Below are positions 1 through 10,129 of a stretch of DNA of 64,000 nucleotides, one piece after another (the first letter of the stretch is position 1; every line of letters starts with the position of its first letter). The notes under the pieces were generated by a model. That model had not been told where the DNA came from. It was given only the letters and a program-made list of their open reading frames with translations, and did not search any database. Made by a program: the position numbers and the translations under genes. The stretch is from Lycium barbarum (Eukaryota > Streptophyta > Magnoliopsida > Solanales > Solanaceae): assembly GCF_019175385.1 (NCBI RefSeq), contig NC_083344.1:20778380-20842379 (forward strand), in the 5' to 3' direction.

Positions 1-75
1 TTCTTCTTGGAATAGCATCCTTATCCCTTCTTCAATGTCAGCATTTCCAGGCATAGGCATTCTGTGGGGAAATGA

Positions 76-345
76 CTAGTACAGATTTTGAATAGGTTTG
101 CAAAAATTCGCAACCTCTTGTTTCATCCTAGTAGGTATCTCCTCTTCTGCTGGGATATAACCAAGCCCAAAGCGAAAATTATCTTGAAGGATGGGAATGG
201 GCTCGGTGATGCCCTGCAGGTTTCTCCCCAGACCTTTTTCGGGTTCAAACCTGTTTAGGATCATAGTGGCAGCAATCATTTTGTAAACTACTGGCATGCG
301 AATATCAGGGGAATCTATCCTGTGCGTCGCTCCCACTAACTCCAT
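76..345 (-). pseudogene. Element O polyprotein fragment downstream of the protease (G-patch-like GLGRNLQG region)
   Basis: An 89-codon open stretch contains FEPEKGLGRNLQG followed by RFGLGYIPAEEE. This glycine-rich block is common between the protease and reverse transcriptase in plant Tat/Ogre polyproteins and resembles a G-patch. Its role is not established. The reading continues toward the left window edge, where RT would be expected, but too little sequence is present to see it. Upstream it is separated from the protease by stops, so it is a decayed fragment and not a gene of its own. Confidence 0.6.
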
Positions 346-871
346 GACATCAAAATTCGTTCCTTTAGTTGCAGGTTCAATGACAGGTACATAATTGTCT
401 AGGTATTATGCGTGCTGGCTTCTCCGTGGATCACCACTTCTTCCCCTTCCAAATTCTTTTTTACAAATTGATGGAGCGAGGATGGTACTACTCCTGCCAT
501 GTGGATCCATGGTCTTCCCAGAAGAAAATTATAATTGGCGGGTATTTCCATGACTTAGGATTCAGTGGTGAATTCAGCTAGTCCTATTTGAATGTCTAAG
601 TCAAATACCCAGTATCATCACAACGTCCTCCGTCAAATGATCTTATGTTAGTGTGGCTTTGACGAATCTTTCCAGGGTCATATCCCAGCTGAGTCAGGGT
701 AAACTCGGGACAAATGTTAAATCTTGCTCCGTTGTCAATTAATACCCGGGTTACCACTTTGTTGAGACACATAATAGTATTGTCCAACGCTTTGTTGTGA
801 TTTGTGCCTTCTTTGGGCAACTCTTTCTCTGTGAAGGCAATTTGATGTTCCTCCATAACATGAGCGACCAT
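346..871 (-). pseudogene. Element O retroviral-type aspartic protease, decayed
   Basis: Positions 596-871 read VLIDNGARFNICPEFTL, the position of the aspartic protease active site; the usual D-S/T-G appears as D-N-G, as in many plant Tat elements. Downstream, with stops and a frame change, 346-595 reads NYNFLLGRPWIHMAGVVPSS, matching the conserved LLGRPWI block of the protease C-terminal half. The enzyme would cut the Gag-Pol precursor. Stops near 410 and 550 and the frame change inactivate it. The family call is good; any activity is excluded in this copy. Confidence 0.7.
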
Positions 872-1028
872 TTTTGCCAGATTTTCACTATTTGTTCCAG
901 CTGGGACATGAGCTTCCTCCAGCCAGGCGGTGTTGAGGTGAACTTTGCAGCAATGCCAGTACTAAGATTTGGGCTGATGCTTTCTTTAAATGCTCAATAA
1001 TGGAGTATTCTTTTGGCTGCATTCGGCG

Positions 1029-1394
1029 CTAGAAATCTTCAGCTTCTCCTTCGGTGATAGTCCGTTTTTGATTTCCCTCCCTTTGGGGCGCCCCTTGGGC
1101 CAGGTCTTCGGGAGTATAGCATCTCCCTGATCTTGTAATGCCACGTGTGGCAGCAACTTGGACTACGAACTCTTTGCGGGGTGGTGTTGGATTCACTTGA
1201 GCAATATGCGCCGTCACTAGTGTAGGGATTGATACTTTGAGTTGTGGGCGCTCTTGTAAAGACAATGACGCTACTGTGCGCTCCAGTTCTTTCACAGAAT
1301 CACGAATTATGGGCCTTCCTGCAACCCAGTCATCCTTTCTCTCAATCATGTGAATCACATTATTGCCATGGTTTGGCAAAGGGTTAGAGTTCAC
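1029..1394 (-). pseudogene. Element O gag-protease linker (TRSGRCYTP block)
   Basis: The 121-codon frame includes GITRSGRCYTPEDLAQG, a block I recognise from the Gag-to-protease linker of plant Tat/Ogre polyproteins, followed by a charged tail (QKRTITEGEAEDF). No enzymatic motif is present. It lies between the knuckle-like segment at 1457-1693 and the protease at 346-871, with a short G run at 1405-1414 in between. It is part of a once continuous gag-pro frame now broken by indels. Confidence 0.6.
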
Positions 1395-3309
1395 GTTTGG
1401 GGGAGGGGGGGGGGCGTCTAGAGTACAATTTTCTTCTGGTCAATTAGGTCTTGTATTTAATACTTGAGATTAATGTAATCTTCAGTACTGTACCCTACAC
1501 CATTGGAATGATAGGTACATCTCTGGTCAGCTCGGTAAAATCGATTCTTTGGGTCGACGACCTTGGGGGGGGGGGGGGGGGGGAGTGCCTGGATCATCCC
1601 AGCTGCACTTAATCTTTTGAATAAATCAGTCTGAGATTCCATCAGTAAAGTGAATACCCGAGGGGGTTTCTTTTCGAAATTCGAACGTGACACATTATAG
1701 ACATTTAGTGGTGGTTGATTCTGGTAGGTATTGGGTTGGTTAGTTTGTGAGGTACGGTAAATCGGTAGAGGATCTTGATAATTTGGCTGTGGAGCTTGGT
1801 AATTTAGGGGAGGTGATTGGAAGGCATTTGGTGGAGCTTGAGAATTCTAGGGTGGTGATTGGAAGGCATTTGGTGGAGCTTGAGAATTCTAGGGTGGTGA
1901 TTGGAAGGTTGGTTGCACGTAATATACGGGGCACCGTGTTGTAAGGAGTGGGCATGTAGGTATTTAGGGGTGGTGAAGCATATGCTTCCATTGGGAAATC
2001 TTCCCGTCTTTTAGGTTTAGGACTAGGAGTGTGGGATATGATAGCCATATCTCCCTTCTTCTTGCGCACGAACCTGGATGAGCTTGAACCAGCGGATTTT
2101 CCAGTCATGCTTATGATTCGGCCAATCTTGAGACCATCTTCTATGGCGTCGCCCATTTTGACCAATTCGGAGAAAGGTCTTCCTGCCACTGAGAGCATTC
2201 TATCATAGAAATCTATTTCTTGTGAACGGATAAAAACTGACACAAGTTTTTCATTGCCCATAGGAGGTTGTACTCAGGAAGCCTATGTTCTCCACCTGCT
2301 TGCATACTCGCGAAAGTTTTCGGTGGACTTCTACTTTACTTTCTCCAGGTAGTATTTATCCAGTACTGTTTCCGTATTAAAGAGAAACCTTTCCATGAAA
2401 GCCGCAACCATTTCTTCCCATGTGATCCAACGGCGAATGTCTTGCGCCGTGAACCATTTTGAGGCTTCTCCAGTCAAACTTCGGTTGAACAACCTCATGA
2501 TGAGCACTTGGTTGTCTCGGACACCGATCAGTTGGTCACAGTAGGCCTATATATTCTCTTTAGGATTGCCCGTCCCATTGAACAACTCAAAATGGGGTAC
2601 TTTGAAGCCTTCGGGTAAATCCAAGTTGGGATGCATACACAAGTCGTCATAACTCAAGCTTGTGCCAATGACGGTAGTCTTTATGGATTGTTCCATCATC
2701 TAGGTCATCTTCCACATATGCCTCACTTCTTGTTTTTCTTGCTCGGCCTTCCATGCTTTTTCTGTCTCCTCATAATGGTAAATTTCCTGATCGGGTGAAA
2801 AGGTGACTGGCGTAATAGGTGTGTGGAAAGAAACAGCAGGGCGAGTTCGGGTAACAGCGGTGCTTTTGTCGGTTGGTAGTGGGATGATTCTTAGCTGTAT
2901 AGTGATTCCAGGATGGGCATTTTGTGGTGTTGGCTAAGAAGGGATAGAGTGAGCGGTCCTATGAATATGGTTGGTGTTAAGTGGTGGTGGGGTGTGATTT
3001 GAGGCACCAATGTGTCCGTTGATTGGGATAAATGGCATGGTGGTCATAACAGACCTGGTGGGGGAAGTGATCAGGTAATGGTGAATTCAGAGATGGAAAA
3101 AACGGCAGAGGCCTTCTTTCTTCCGCAGGGGCCTCTCGGGTAGCATTAGCAGCTTTGTTTTGCACCACTTCCTCTTCAAGATGGGCTATTTTTTCAAACA
3201 TCATCTTCATGACGTCTTCAGTAGGTGATGTCTCAGGCAGTTCGCGCAGAGGCGATTCTCCGAGAGCAATGTCAGTAGGGGTAGTTTCGTTCTTTAAAAT
3301 ACCAGTCAT
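1395..3309 (-). pseudogene. Element O Gag capsid-like protein, decayed
   Basis: The likely start is the Met at 3309, followed by an acidic N-terminus and a short coiled segment (MKMMFEKIAHLEEEVVQ). The middle part (about 2262-2976) is readable only across several frames; the retrotransposon-gag-like WITWEEMVAAFMERF stretch is near 2400-2450. The frame at 1740-2261 carries EIDFYDRMLSVAGRPFSELV, a typical Tat-type Gag block. The last piece (1457-1693) has a degenerate C-x2-H type module, CTYHSNGVGYSTEDY, whose last His and Cys are Tyr. A polyproline tract is encoded by the G run at 1565-1583, and a 42-bp tandem repeat adds a duplicated 14-residue unit. Gag would form the particle and bind RNA; this copy cannot be expressed whole. 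Confidence 0.65.
1812..1920. repeat. 42-bp tandem repeat inside element O gag
   Basis: Units start at 1812, 1854 and 1896 (the last partial), each opening GGTGATTGGAAGG; the period is 42 bp, so the frame is kept. In the minus-strand frame this duplicates a 14-residue unit containing TTLEFSSSTK. The units are nearly identical, so the duplication is recent relative to the decay of the element. Confidence 0.85.
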
Positions 3310-3917
3310 ATTTTATTTGCCTCTATCTTGTAGGGATAAGGATGCTATTGCAGCTTTGGATCTTGTGAAGTATGCCAATGTGAACACGAATCAACTTCTC
3401 TTTCTATAAGAAAAGAATAACTCAAAGGCAAACAGTGTTAGTTTGTCAGGTAATGAAAAGGAAATCAGGATATCACATATAGATGTCAATTTAAAAACAC
3501 TTAGCACATAAATAATCATATGTTTGATTTAAACGCTTAATTGATCTCTTGTACCGGGTTTTGGGAACTTGGGCTTTTGTTGAGTGGGGGAAATATAATA
3601 TTTATAATATATAGGGACCAAGTGTTATGTAGACTACCTACGTATGCCTCCGCGGGGAGTCAGGCCCTTCCGTAGTTCGGTTTACATAAGAAAAAATTTA
3701 AGACCTACCCGTGACCAAGCCCGATATGGGATTCCTGCATATCCCTCCTTGGGACATCAGGTTGGCGCAGTTCCGTTTACACAAAAATAGGGGGAACAAA
3801 TCTGTATTAAGTACAAAAAATTGGATCTCCAAAAAACTACCTAAAAGGTGACCTTTCTTTTGAGGTCAATAGGTTGTTTGTCCATTCAACCCTTTCTGGC
3901 CCTAAAGGCCCCACATT
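3310..3917. other. Spacer between element O ORF1 and gag with repeated CTACGTATG / CAGG-TTCCGT phrases
   Basis: No open frame of note. Two related phrases occur in sequence: about 3628-3686 (CCTACGTATGCCTCC then GGGAGTCAGG then CCGTAGTTCGGTTTAC) and about 3719-3782 (GATTCCTGCATATCCCTCC then GGACATCAGG then GCAGTTCCGTTTAC). They look like an imperfect direct repeat of about 90 bp. I recall similar phrases in noncoding parts of Solanaceae Ogre-like elements; their role is unknown. Confidence 0.55.
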
Positions 3918-4427
3918 CTAATATTGAGACGGGAGCACCAACCAAATGGCGCCCTTATGGACCAAATTCTCCAACTTAAACTTGAATGCATCGCATTCCT
4001 CTATGTCGTGCCCTAAGGCTCCAGAATGGTACAAGCATATTTTGCAGCGGCCAACTCCTTCAGTTTGAGCCCTTTTGGTTCTGATGAGGCGAATCTTCCC
4101 AATGCTGACCAACTTCTTGAAGATGCTGGCGTAAGAGTCCCTGAATGCTGTAAAGTCGAAACGCCAAATACGAGTGTCTAGAGTAATCCCTTCAGTTGGG
4201 ATAACGTTGTCATGGACCAAAAGTGAACGCGGTCCCCATATCTTGGTGATGTTTTTCTCATCTATCAGCCTGATGAGTCTCTTCTTGAAGGCTAAGCATT
4301 CATTGATGGTGTGGCCTACCTGCTCCTGGTGATAAGGGCACCTCTTGTATGTGAAGACCGGAGGACATGGTGGAAATATGTCGAAGCAAACGCTGACTAT
4401 TCCTTTGCTTTGAAACTTGATCATCAT
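3918..4427 (-). pseudogene. Element O ORF1 3' part: tandem C-x2-H...GH-x4-C modules
   Basis: This 169-codon frame has two copies of a knuckle-like module: CPYHQEQVGHTINEC, followed by AFKKRLIRLID, and CLYHSGALGHDIEEC, followed by AFKFKLENLVHKG. The pattern is C-x2-H-x5-GH-x4-C and then a short helix, reminiscent of zinc knuckles. A third, degenerate copy is in gag (about 1500-1540), so the element carries three related modules. A nucleic-acid-binding role is inference. The frame is shifted relative to the coiled region at 4541-4921, so the ORF is broken between them. Confidence 0.6.
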
Positions 4428-4540
4428 TTCCTAGCTCGTAACATACTTAGGCGAGACAAGGTAATGGCAATCCAATGCCTTGATCGCAATAGCCCACTAT
4501 TCGGGCAAAACTGGTCGGGCTACTCTATTCGCTCCATGGG

Positions 4541-4921
4541 CTATTCTCTAGGGCTTAACAGCGTAGCAGAAAATCTTTCCCCTTTTGGGCTCGAAGGTGC
4601 AGCAGAGGTTTCTTCCCTTTTTGGGCTTGACGGCGTAGCGGAGGCAGCCCCCTTTGATGGCCATGTGGGCTCCTGCGGGTCTGACTCAATTTCTTCTTCT
4701 TCGGACTCCTCCATTATCGGGATGTACTCGGGAAGAATCCCTTTTCCCTTTTCCAGGACATTCTCTTCTTGAGCTTCAATAGGTTTCTTGGGGGAACTCT
4801 CGGCCTCTTTAATTTTGGCTTTGACCGCTCGAATTTGCTTTTTGAGATCTCGAATCTTTAGGTACATCGAGACCTCATTCTTTCTCATAACCTTGAGCTC
4901 GGGTGCCTTTTCGTTGTTCAT
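4541..4921 (-). pseudogene. Element O ORF1 middle: coiled-coil and acidic/serine-proline linker
   Basis: The 126-codon frame begins MNNEKAPELKVMRKNEVS. It continues with a charged heptad-like segment (YLKIRDLKKQIRAVKAKIKEAES), an acidic stretch (MEESEEEEIESD) and then imperfect repeats of an SxPKREE / SSPKGER type unit. No catalytic motif is visible. It sits between the DUF7745-like part upstream and the knuckle modules downstream. It may be a separate exon or a linker within the Ogre-type ORF1 protein; no function is known to me. Confidence 0.5.
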
Positions 4922-5215
4922 CTTAAGATTCTGAGAAACTCGCTAGGCTTAGTACGAGTAATTTTTTTCATTGTTCTTCTTTGGGTGAGTGGACGGTATT
5001 CGAGATCAATTAAGCATTTAAGTGAAACATATGAGAGCAAATAAAGTCACACAAAGCAATTTATAATATTATACTATGCACGCTCCTAAGCATATACTTA
5101 ATCGTTTGAAACATAAATGTGCCATTTGAATCAAACCATTGCCCCATAATCAATAATAATAATATTCTTCCCCGAGGGGTACAAAAGATAAAGTAAAGAC
5201 AATGCATAAAATAAA
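4922..5215. other. AT-rich spacer in element O
   Basis: A spacer of about 290 bp with no open frame and no recognisable signal. It separates the coiled ORF1 C-terminus from the SxPK-rich linker frame. Confidence 0.5.
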
Positions 5216-6217
5216 TCAGCAGAAGTGTCCTCCAGTGGTGGATGATGAAGCCCGATCCCTACCAACCTTGGCTTTCTTCGCTTTCCGGAGGGTAGTCTGG
5301 ATATGAAGATGGGCCGATGTCAAAGTTGCCCCAATAAGAAACCCTTTCTGTGTGAAGGTCAATGAAGCAACATCATCTAAAGTCTTCTTCATTCGGTCAT
5401 CTAGCTCAACCAAACAATCATTAGTAAGCTCCAACTCATATCTCAGACTTTCTATGACGGCTTTGTCATGCGCTATTTTCTCCAAATACTTGGCATCTCT
5501 GTCGTCAGCTCTCCTTTGAACCAAACGGGCTTGGATCTCGGCTTGCGAATCCTTATCTTAGGCACAGCTGTAGAGGATAGGTCTAGGAGGAAGTGTGCCT
5601 TGTAAGTCAGCCCTCAACCAATCACAACCAGGACGAAACCTATCTTCGGCTAAGGTATCGGGTCCCTAAATCATGCGACCCTTCCATTCTCCTACACAAT
5701 CCAAAGCTCTCAGTAGTCTATCAATGTCGTAGTCAATGATAAAATCCCCCATGCCTCCAATCTAGGGTATGACTTGGATTCTCCCAAATTGTATCAAGAC
5801 CCTAGCAGGTGCATAAGGGCGAATCTCCCGAATTTCCATAATTGGTAGGAATGGACACTTTCTCCCTTTAACCACAACCTTGGTGGACATGAAGTCATGG
5901 AACATCTATTGGATTCTTTCCTCCTTTAATCTAGAAAAGGTGAATATCCAGCTTTGTCTGTTTTGCTCTCCGAAGTTTGGCCAAAAATCCCGAAGACCAT
6001 CCATGTTGGCTGGCTTACTTAAGTACTATTCACCCCTAACTTTTACCATATGCTTGAGGATTCACCGTTGCAAGAGTAAATTACAGCCTTGGAAGTATTT
6101 GTAGTGATTCCAGCAGAGGCTCAGGGCTCAGTACAAATCGGCTAGTATGATTGGGTTATGTCAAAGTATTTGGTTTCTTCTTTTTTTGTTATGCCATAAA
6201 AGATGGCATAGGTGATT
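5216..6217 (-). pseudogene. Element O ORF1 (DUF7745 / plant-mobile-domain-like), middle and C-terminal part
   Basis: Read leftward from the GAAAT site at 6217, the broken frame gives ITYAIFYGITKKETKYF, then FQGCNLLLQRW, then MEIREIRPYAPARVL, then a long coiled C-terminus (5216-5524) with RRADDRDAKYLEKIAHDKAV and LVELDDRMKKTLDDV. The FQGCNLLLQ block is typical of the plant-mobile-domain / DUF7745 proteins found as extra ORFs in Ogre-like elements. At least five in-frame stops occur. The N-terminal parts are at 15043-15379 and 25716-25859, displaced by insertions A and B. The molecular role is unknown. Confidence 0.6.
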
Positions 6218-6222
6218 GAAAT

Positions 6223-9200
6223 TGTCACGACCAGTCTAAGGGCCGTGACGAGTACCAGATACTTGTACCGAGCACCCCTTGTCTATCGTTTTACCTTTAC
6301 CTCTTAGCAAGCCATGTAAACAGAGCCATTTTTTTTTTAACATTAACATTAGCGGCGCCATTCTGAACATAGACTAATAAACTTCGTTATCACTTATACA
6401 TCAACGTTAGCATGCCAAAACACCATATACCTAACTATACTTAACTGACTGTACATATCTGTCTACGAGCCTCTAGACATAGTACATTTATACATAGAAA
6501 GGTCTGAGTACTGTCGTGCCCGAGAATACCTACACAAAAATAGTACCACTGAAGTGAGGCTCCGGAACAACTGGAGCGCTGTGGAGTACCGCTGGTAGAG
6601 CTCCTAAGGATCAAGTCCCCTTGTCTGCTGACCTGCGCGGCATGAAACGCAGCGTCCACAAGAAGGGACGTCAGTACGAATAGTGTACCGAGTATGTCAG
6701 GCATGAATAGTAGCACACGGAAAGTATAAAACGAAAATAACGACATAAAAGAATAATAGCACATGTCCCGAGGTAGAAGCATAACCTGTATATATATATA
6801 CCCTTGGCAGGTGCTATGCGTACTTAGCTTTCCTTTAAGAATCTTTCCTTGTTCATATACATATACATATAAAATAGGACATCTCATATTGCCGAGGCGT
6901 CGGCAGCCGATCCATTTAACCATAAATATACACATCCCGCGTCCGGGACGATATCATATCATGTAATGCCAACAGATCAGGTGGATATGCGTTCATAACG
7001 CTCTGCCCTTACCTCCATTTTCCCCGTATACACATGCATATATCATGTACATATATCAGCGTCTATAGCGCTCTAACTCTTTTATCATATACATATACGT
7101 GTGTCGTGTAGTACATCAGCGTCTATAGCGCTCTAGCACTTTCGTCATGTGCATGTTTTAAAAATATATACACATATCTTACATACATTTACATATCTTA
7201 TATGCATTTACGTATCCTATATACATATGTCTCATAGGCACGCAGGAAAGCCCAAAGAAGAATCATGTAGTCATCGGAGTAACGTAAGGTCGGTGACCTC
7301 CAATTATATTATAGAATACTCGTGATCGCTTTGTCTCACCTTGAAGGAACGAGTATTTTAAGGTGAGACTACCAACGGGGAATAATATTAAAGTAACGTA
7401 GAATGAAATTGGGGCATCATAGATGACAGCTCATAGACTTTGAAATCTTTTAGAAAATAAAGTCATAGCTAGGAAATATAAATAAGATTCAAAAATTAGT
7501 TTATCATTTTCATGTTTACATAAGATACTTAGCTTAGTCATCTTAATCATAGAGTCGTTCCGGTAGTACGTATCATAGGCATATTCTCTTATCTAACATC
7601 ATTGTTATCATTATCGTCATGGAAGTGCCCTCGTTAGAGGAGTCATAGTATTTATCATTTGGTAACGGAATCGGGATCAAAGGTTCCCTTTGGATTCACT
7701 TCAAGTAAGTCAAGCAAGACTGTAAGGAAAAATCCGAGAGTAGCGGGCCCACCTCGGGTCGGATGGGGTGATGTATATGATTTACATATATTACGTGTCA
7801 TGTCATTACTTGTGAGGGTCCTAGGGTAATCGGGTCCCACTTATGCAAGTTCTAGGGGTTTAAGAGGTCTTTCCATCATTTGCACACTTTCTATTTCAAT
7901 TCTATTGAACAAAAAGTGGAAAACTTTGGATGCGGATTCCGGGGAAGAAAGTTGTCCCCGAGGCGCGTACCCAACTTATTCCGTCTAAGACATGCCATAG
8001 AAAGAAGGGTGAAACCTTACATACCTCTTTCCGCTTCTTTTGCTATTCCGAATTCACGTTGCAATCTCGTCAAAATCTGCAAATTGGTCATGTTTACCAA
8101 AACTCTTATTATGATACTTAGAGTTGAATTCTTAAGGAAACATTTGGCTACCGAAATTTCGGCAGCACTTCCCCTATAAATACTCCATCCCACCCAGTTC
8201 AACTTGGCTAATTTCAATCAACAACAATCCCGGGAATTCAAACCCGGCCAAAATATCAACCACAATTCCAACAACAACAATACTAACAACTTCCATATTC
8301 AATCAACTTACTACTTCTTCCAAAAACTTTCTAACTTTAATGAAAACAATCACAACCTCATGATCTATATTCCAACAACATCATACTAACCACATTACCT
8401 TCCATGCATGCAAGAACATTACATTCAATTCACATAACTTCTAAAACAAACCTCCACCTACTTCAACTTCACAAGATTATTATGCATTCATTAGCAATCT
8501 AGCATCCACAATTCAACTACAACCAAAACATTAAATAGAATTGACTCCTTTTCTTCCATATTACTCTACAACTACACAACCAACATCAAGCATACACACT
8601 ACAACCTCTCCAAATTTATTCAACTTCCATTTTCCACATATCATTCACAACAATAACAACCAAACACTAGATAAATTAATTAAAACAGAATTTCTACACA
8701 CATATACATGTTCCATACCTCAAGGCCACACCCCTATTTTTATCTCTTTCATGAATTTCATCCATTTTAACTTACTACAACACATATAAACCATTCATAA
8801 CACATAAAGAAAGATCAAAACTCACCTTTCTTCTTCAACTTCTCACTTGACTACAACTTGGCAACTTGTACGATTTTGAATCTTTCTTGCTCCAACAAAA
8901 ACTCCACCTTGTTAAGCACCCTTTACTTGGTAGGGATTGATTTTTGAAGAACTTTTATCAATTTTTCTCATGGACTTTCTCTATGGCCGAAATGGCCTTA
9001 AGCTTTTCTCTCTTCTTTCTCTTGTTCTTCTTTTCTTGAAACCTCTAGAACCTATTGTGATAAGGATGACTTAGTCATCCTTTTATTGACCAAATTTTAT
9101 GTAATATTGGCTTGGGCCATAAACATGGCCGGTTGGGCCTCACAAATTTGGGCCTTATTACTTGTTTTGATATTTTTGGGCCAACTAGGTTTGGTCCCGA

Positions 9201-9571
9201 GTTGGGCCTAGCCCACTGACCTTTCGACCTTAAAAGGTTCATGTCTCCTTGTACCGACGTCACCTGGGGACCCACGACCTATGGTTGGAAAGCTAATTCA
9301 ATTATCTACAACTTCTATTTCTTGGTACTTTTCCAAATTCCAAACTTATAATACCGTTTTTGCCCCTTGAAGTCAGATCACCCGAAAACGTTTTTTTAAA
9401 AATATTCGTTTGGAGGACTTCCACTTTGATTTGGCCCAAGGGTCCTTCTTGAGTGGTGTTTAACTTCTCATATGTGATTCATATGAATTTTTAGCTGTCC
9501 CAAAAAAAAATCTGGATGTGTGGGTCGCACCTCAGCAAATAATCTGACGTTAAAAAATACGGGATATAACA
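6223..9571 (-). repeat. Element A 3' LTR (3.35 kb)
   Basis: On the minus strand it starts TGTTATATCCCGTATTTTT (at 9571) and ends GGGCCGTGACGAGT...CGTGACA (at 6223). It has no coding content. About 8200-8830 is strikingly G-poor on the plus strand (CAACAACAA-type words). A TATA-like TATAAATA lies near 8175 on the plus strand and its complement TATTTATA on the minus, so promoter orientation is uncertain. Compared with the 5' LTR it retains about 290 bp (roughly 6372-6660) that the other copy has lost. Confidence 0.9.
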
Positions 9572-9585
9572 TTCTCCCCCCCTTT
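9572..9585 (-). promoter_or_regulatory. Polypurine tract of element A
   Basis: The minus strand reads AAAGGGGGGGAGAA directly against the TGTTATATCC start of the 3' LTR. This is the expected primer for plus-strand DNA synthesis. Confidence 0.85.
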
Positions 9586-9587
9586 AG

Positions 9588-9607
9588 AACATTCGTCCTC
9601 GAATGTT
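9588..9607 (-). promoter_or_regulatory. Perfect 8-bp stem with AGGA loop next to the PPT (element A)
   Basis: The minus strand reads AACATTCGAGGACGAATGTT: an 8-bp perfect inverted repeat around AGGA, 16 nt before the 3' LTR. Element B has the identical sequence, and element C has a version with a compensatory change. Function is not known to me; see the findings. Confidence 0.8.
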
Positions 9608-10129
9608 AAACTGGCCTCATAGTGTATCATAATACTTCGGGGAGGTCTCCTTCGTAAACATCTCACATGTCTCTTAGGTCGCTTTTATGTCGTAAGTCCA
9701 TTGAGTAAGCTTCGAACGTTGGCCCTACGTTAATAAGTCCCCTTTCTATCACGCTTTCTCCTCTTCCGTTAGTCTTGTCCGTCTCAGCCTACGTGACTTT
9801 TATAGGGTTTGTAACCACTCCACACACTCTAATTTACATTGGACTTCCTAGGTTCACATTCGTCTCTTGTTCCCACATTTGTGAAAATTTCAGCATATTT
9901 CCCAGGGGGGTCACCCATCATGAAATTACTCTCACCCTAGCACGCTTAACCTTGAAACTTTAGTGCATTTCAGCATCTTAGCGTTAGTATTTTCGCCCCC
10001 ACTCCCTCGCACTACTTATATCACATATTATGGAACGAGTTGGGGTCTTAGCAGTTTTCGAAACGCCGCGTAACACATCTCTTCTTTTATTTACAGTTCT
10101 AACCTCCGCAATCTCTAGTATTCGTCTTT
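9608..10129. other. Noncoding 3' internal region of element A
   Basis: About 520 bp between the end of the truncated gag-protease frame and the stem-loop/PPT. No frame or RT/integrase motif is visible on either strand. It corresponds to the place where more than 3 kb of pol is found in element B. Confidence 0.6.

Noticed and set aside
8160..8185. TATAAATA on the plus strand as the element A promoter
   Set aside because: It is opposite to the element's orientation; the complement could serve, but without transcript data I cannot assign it.
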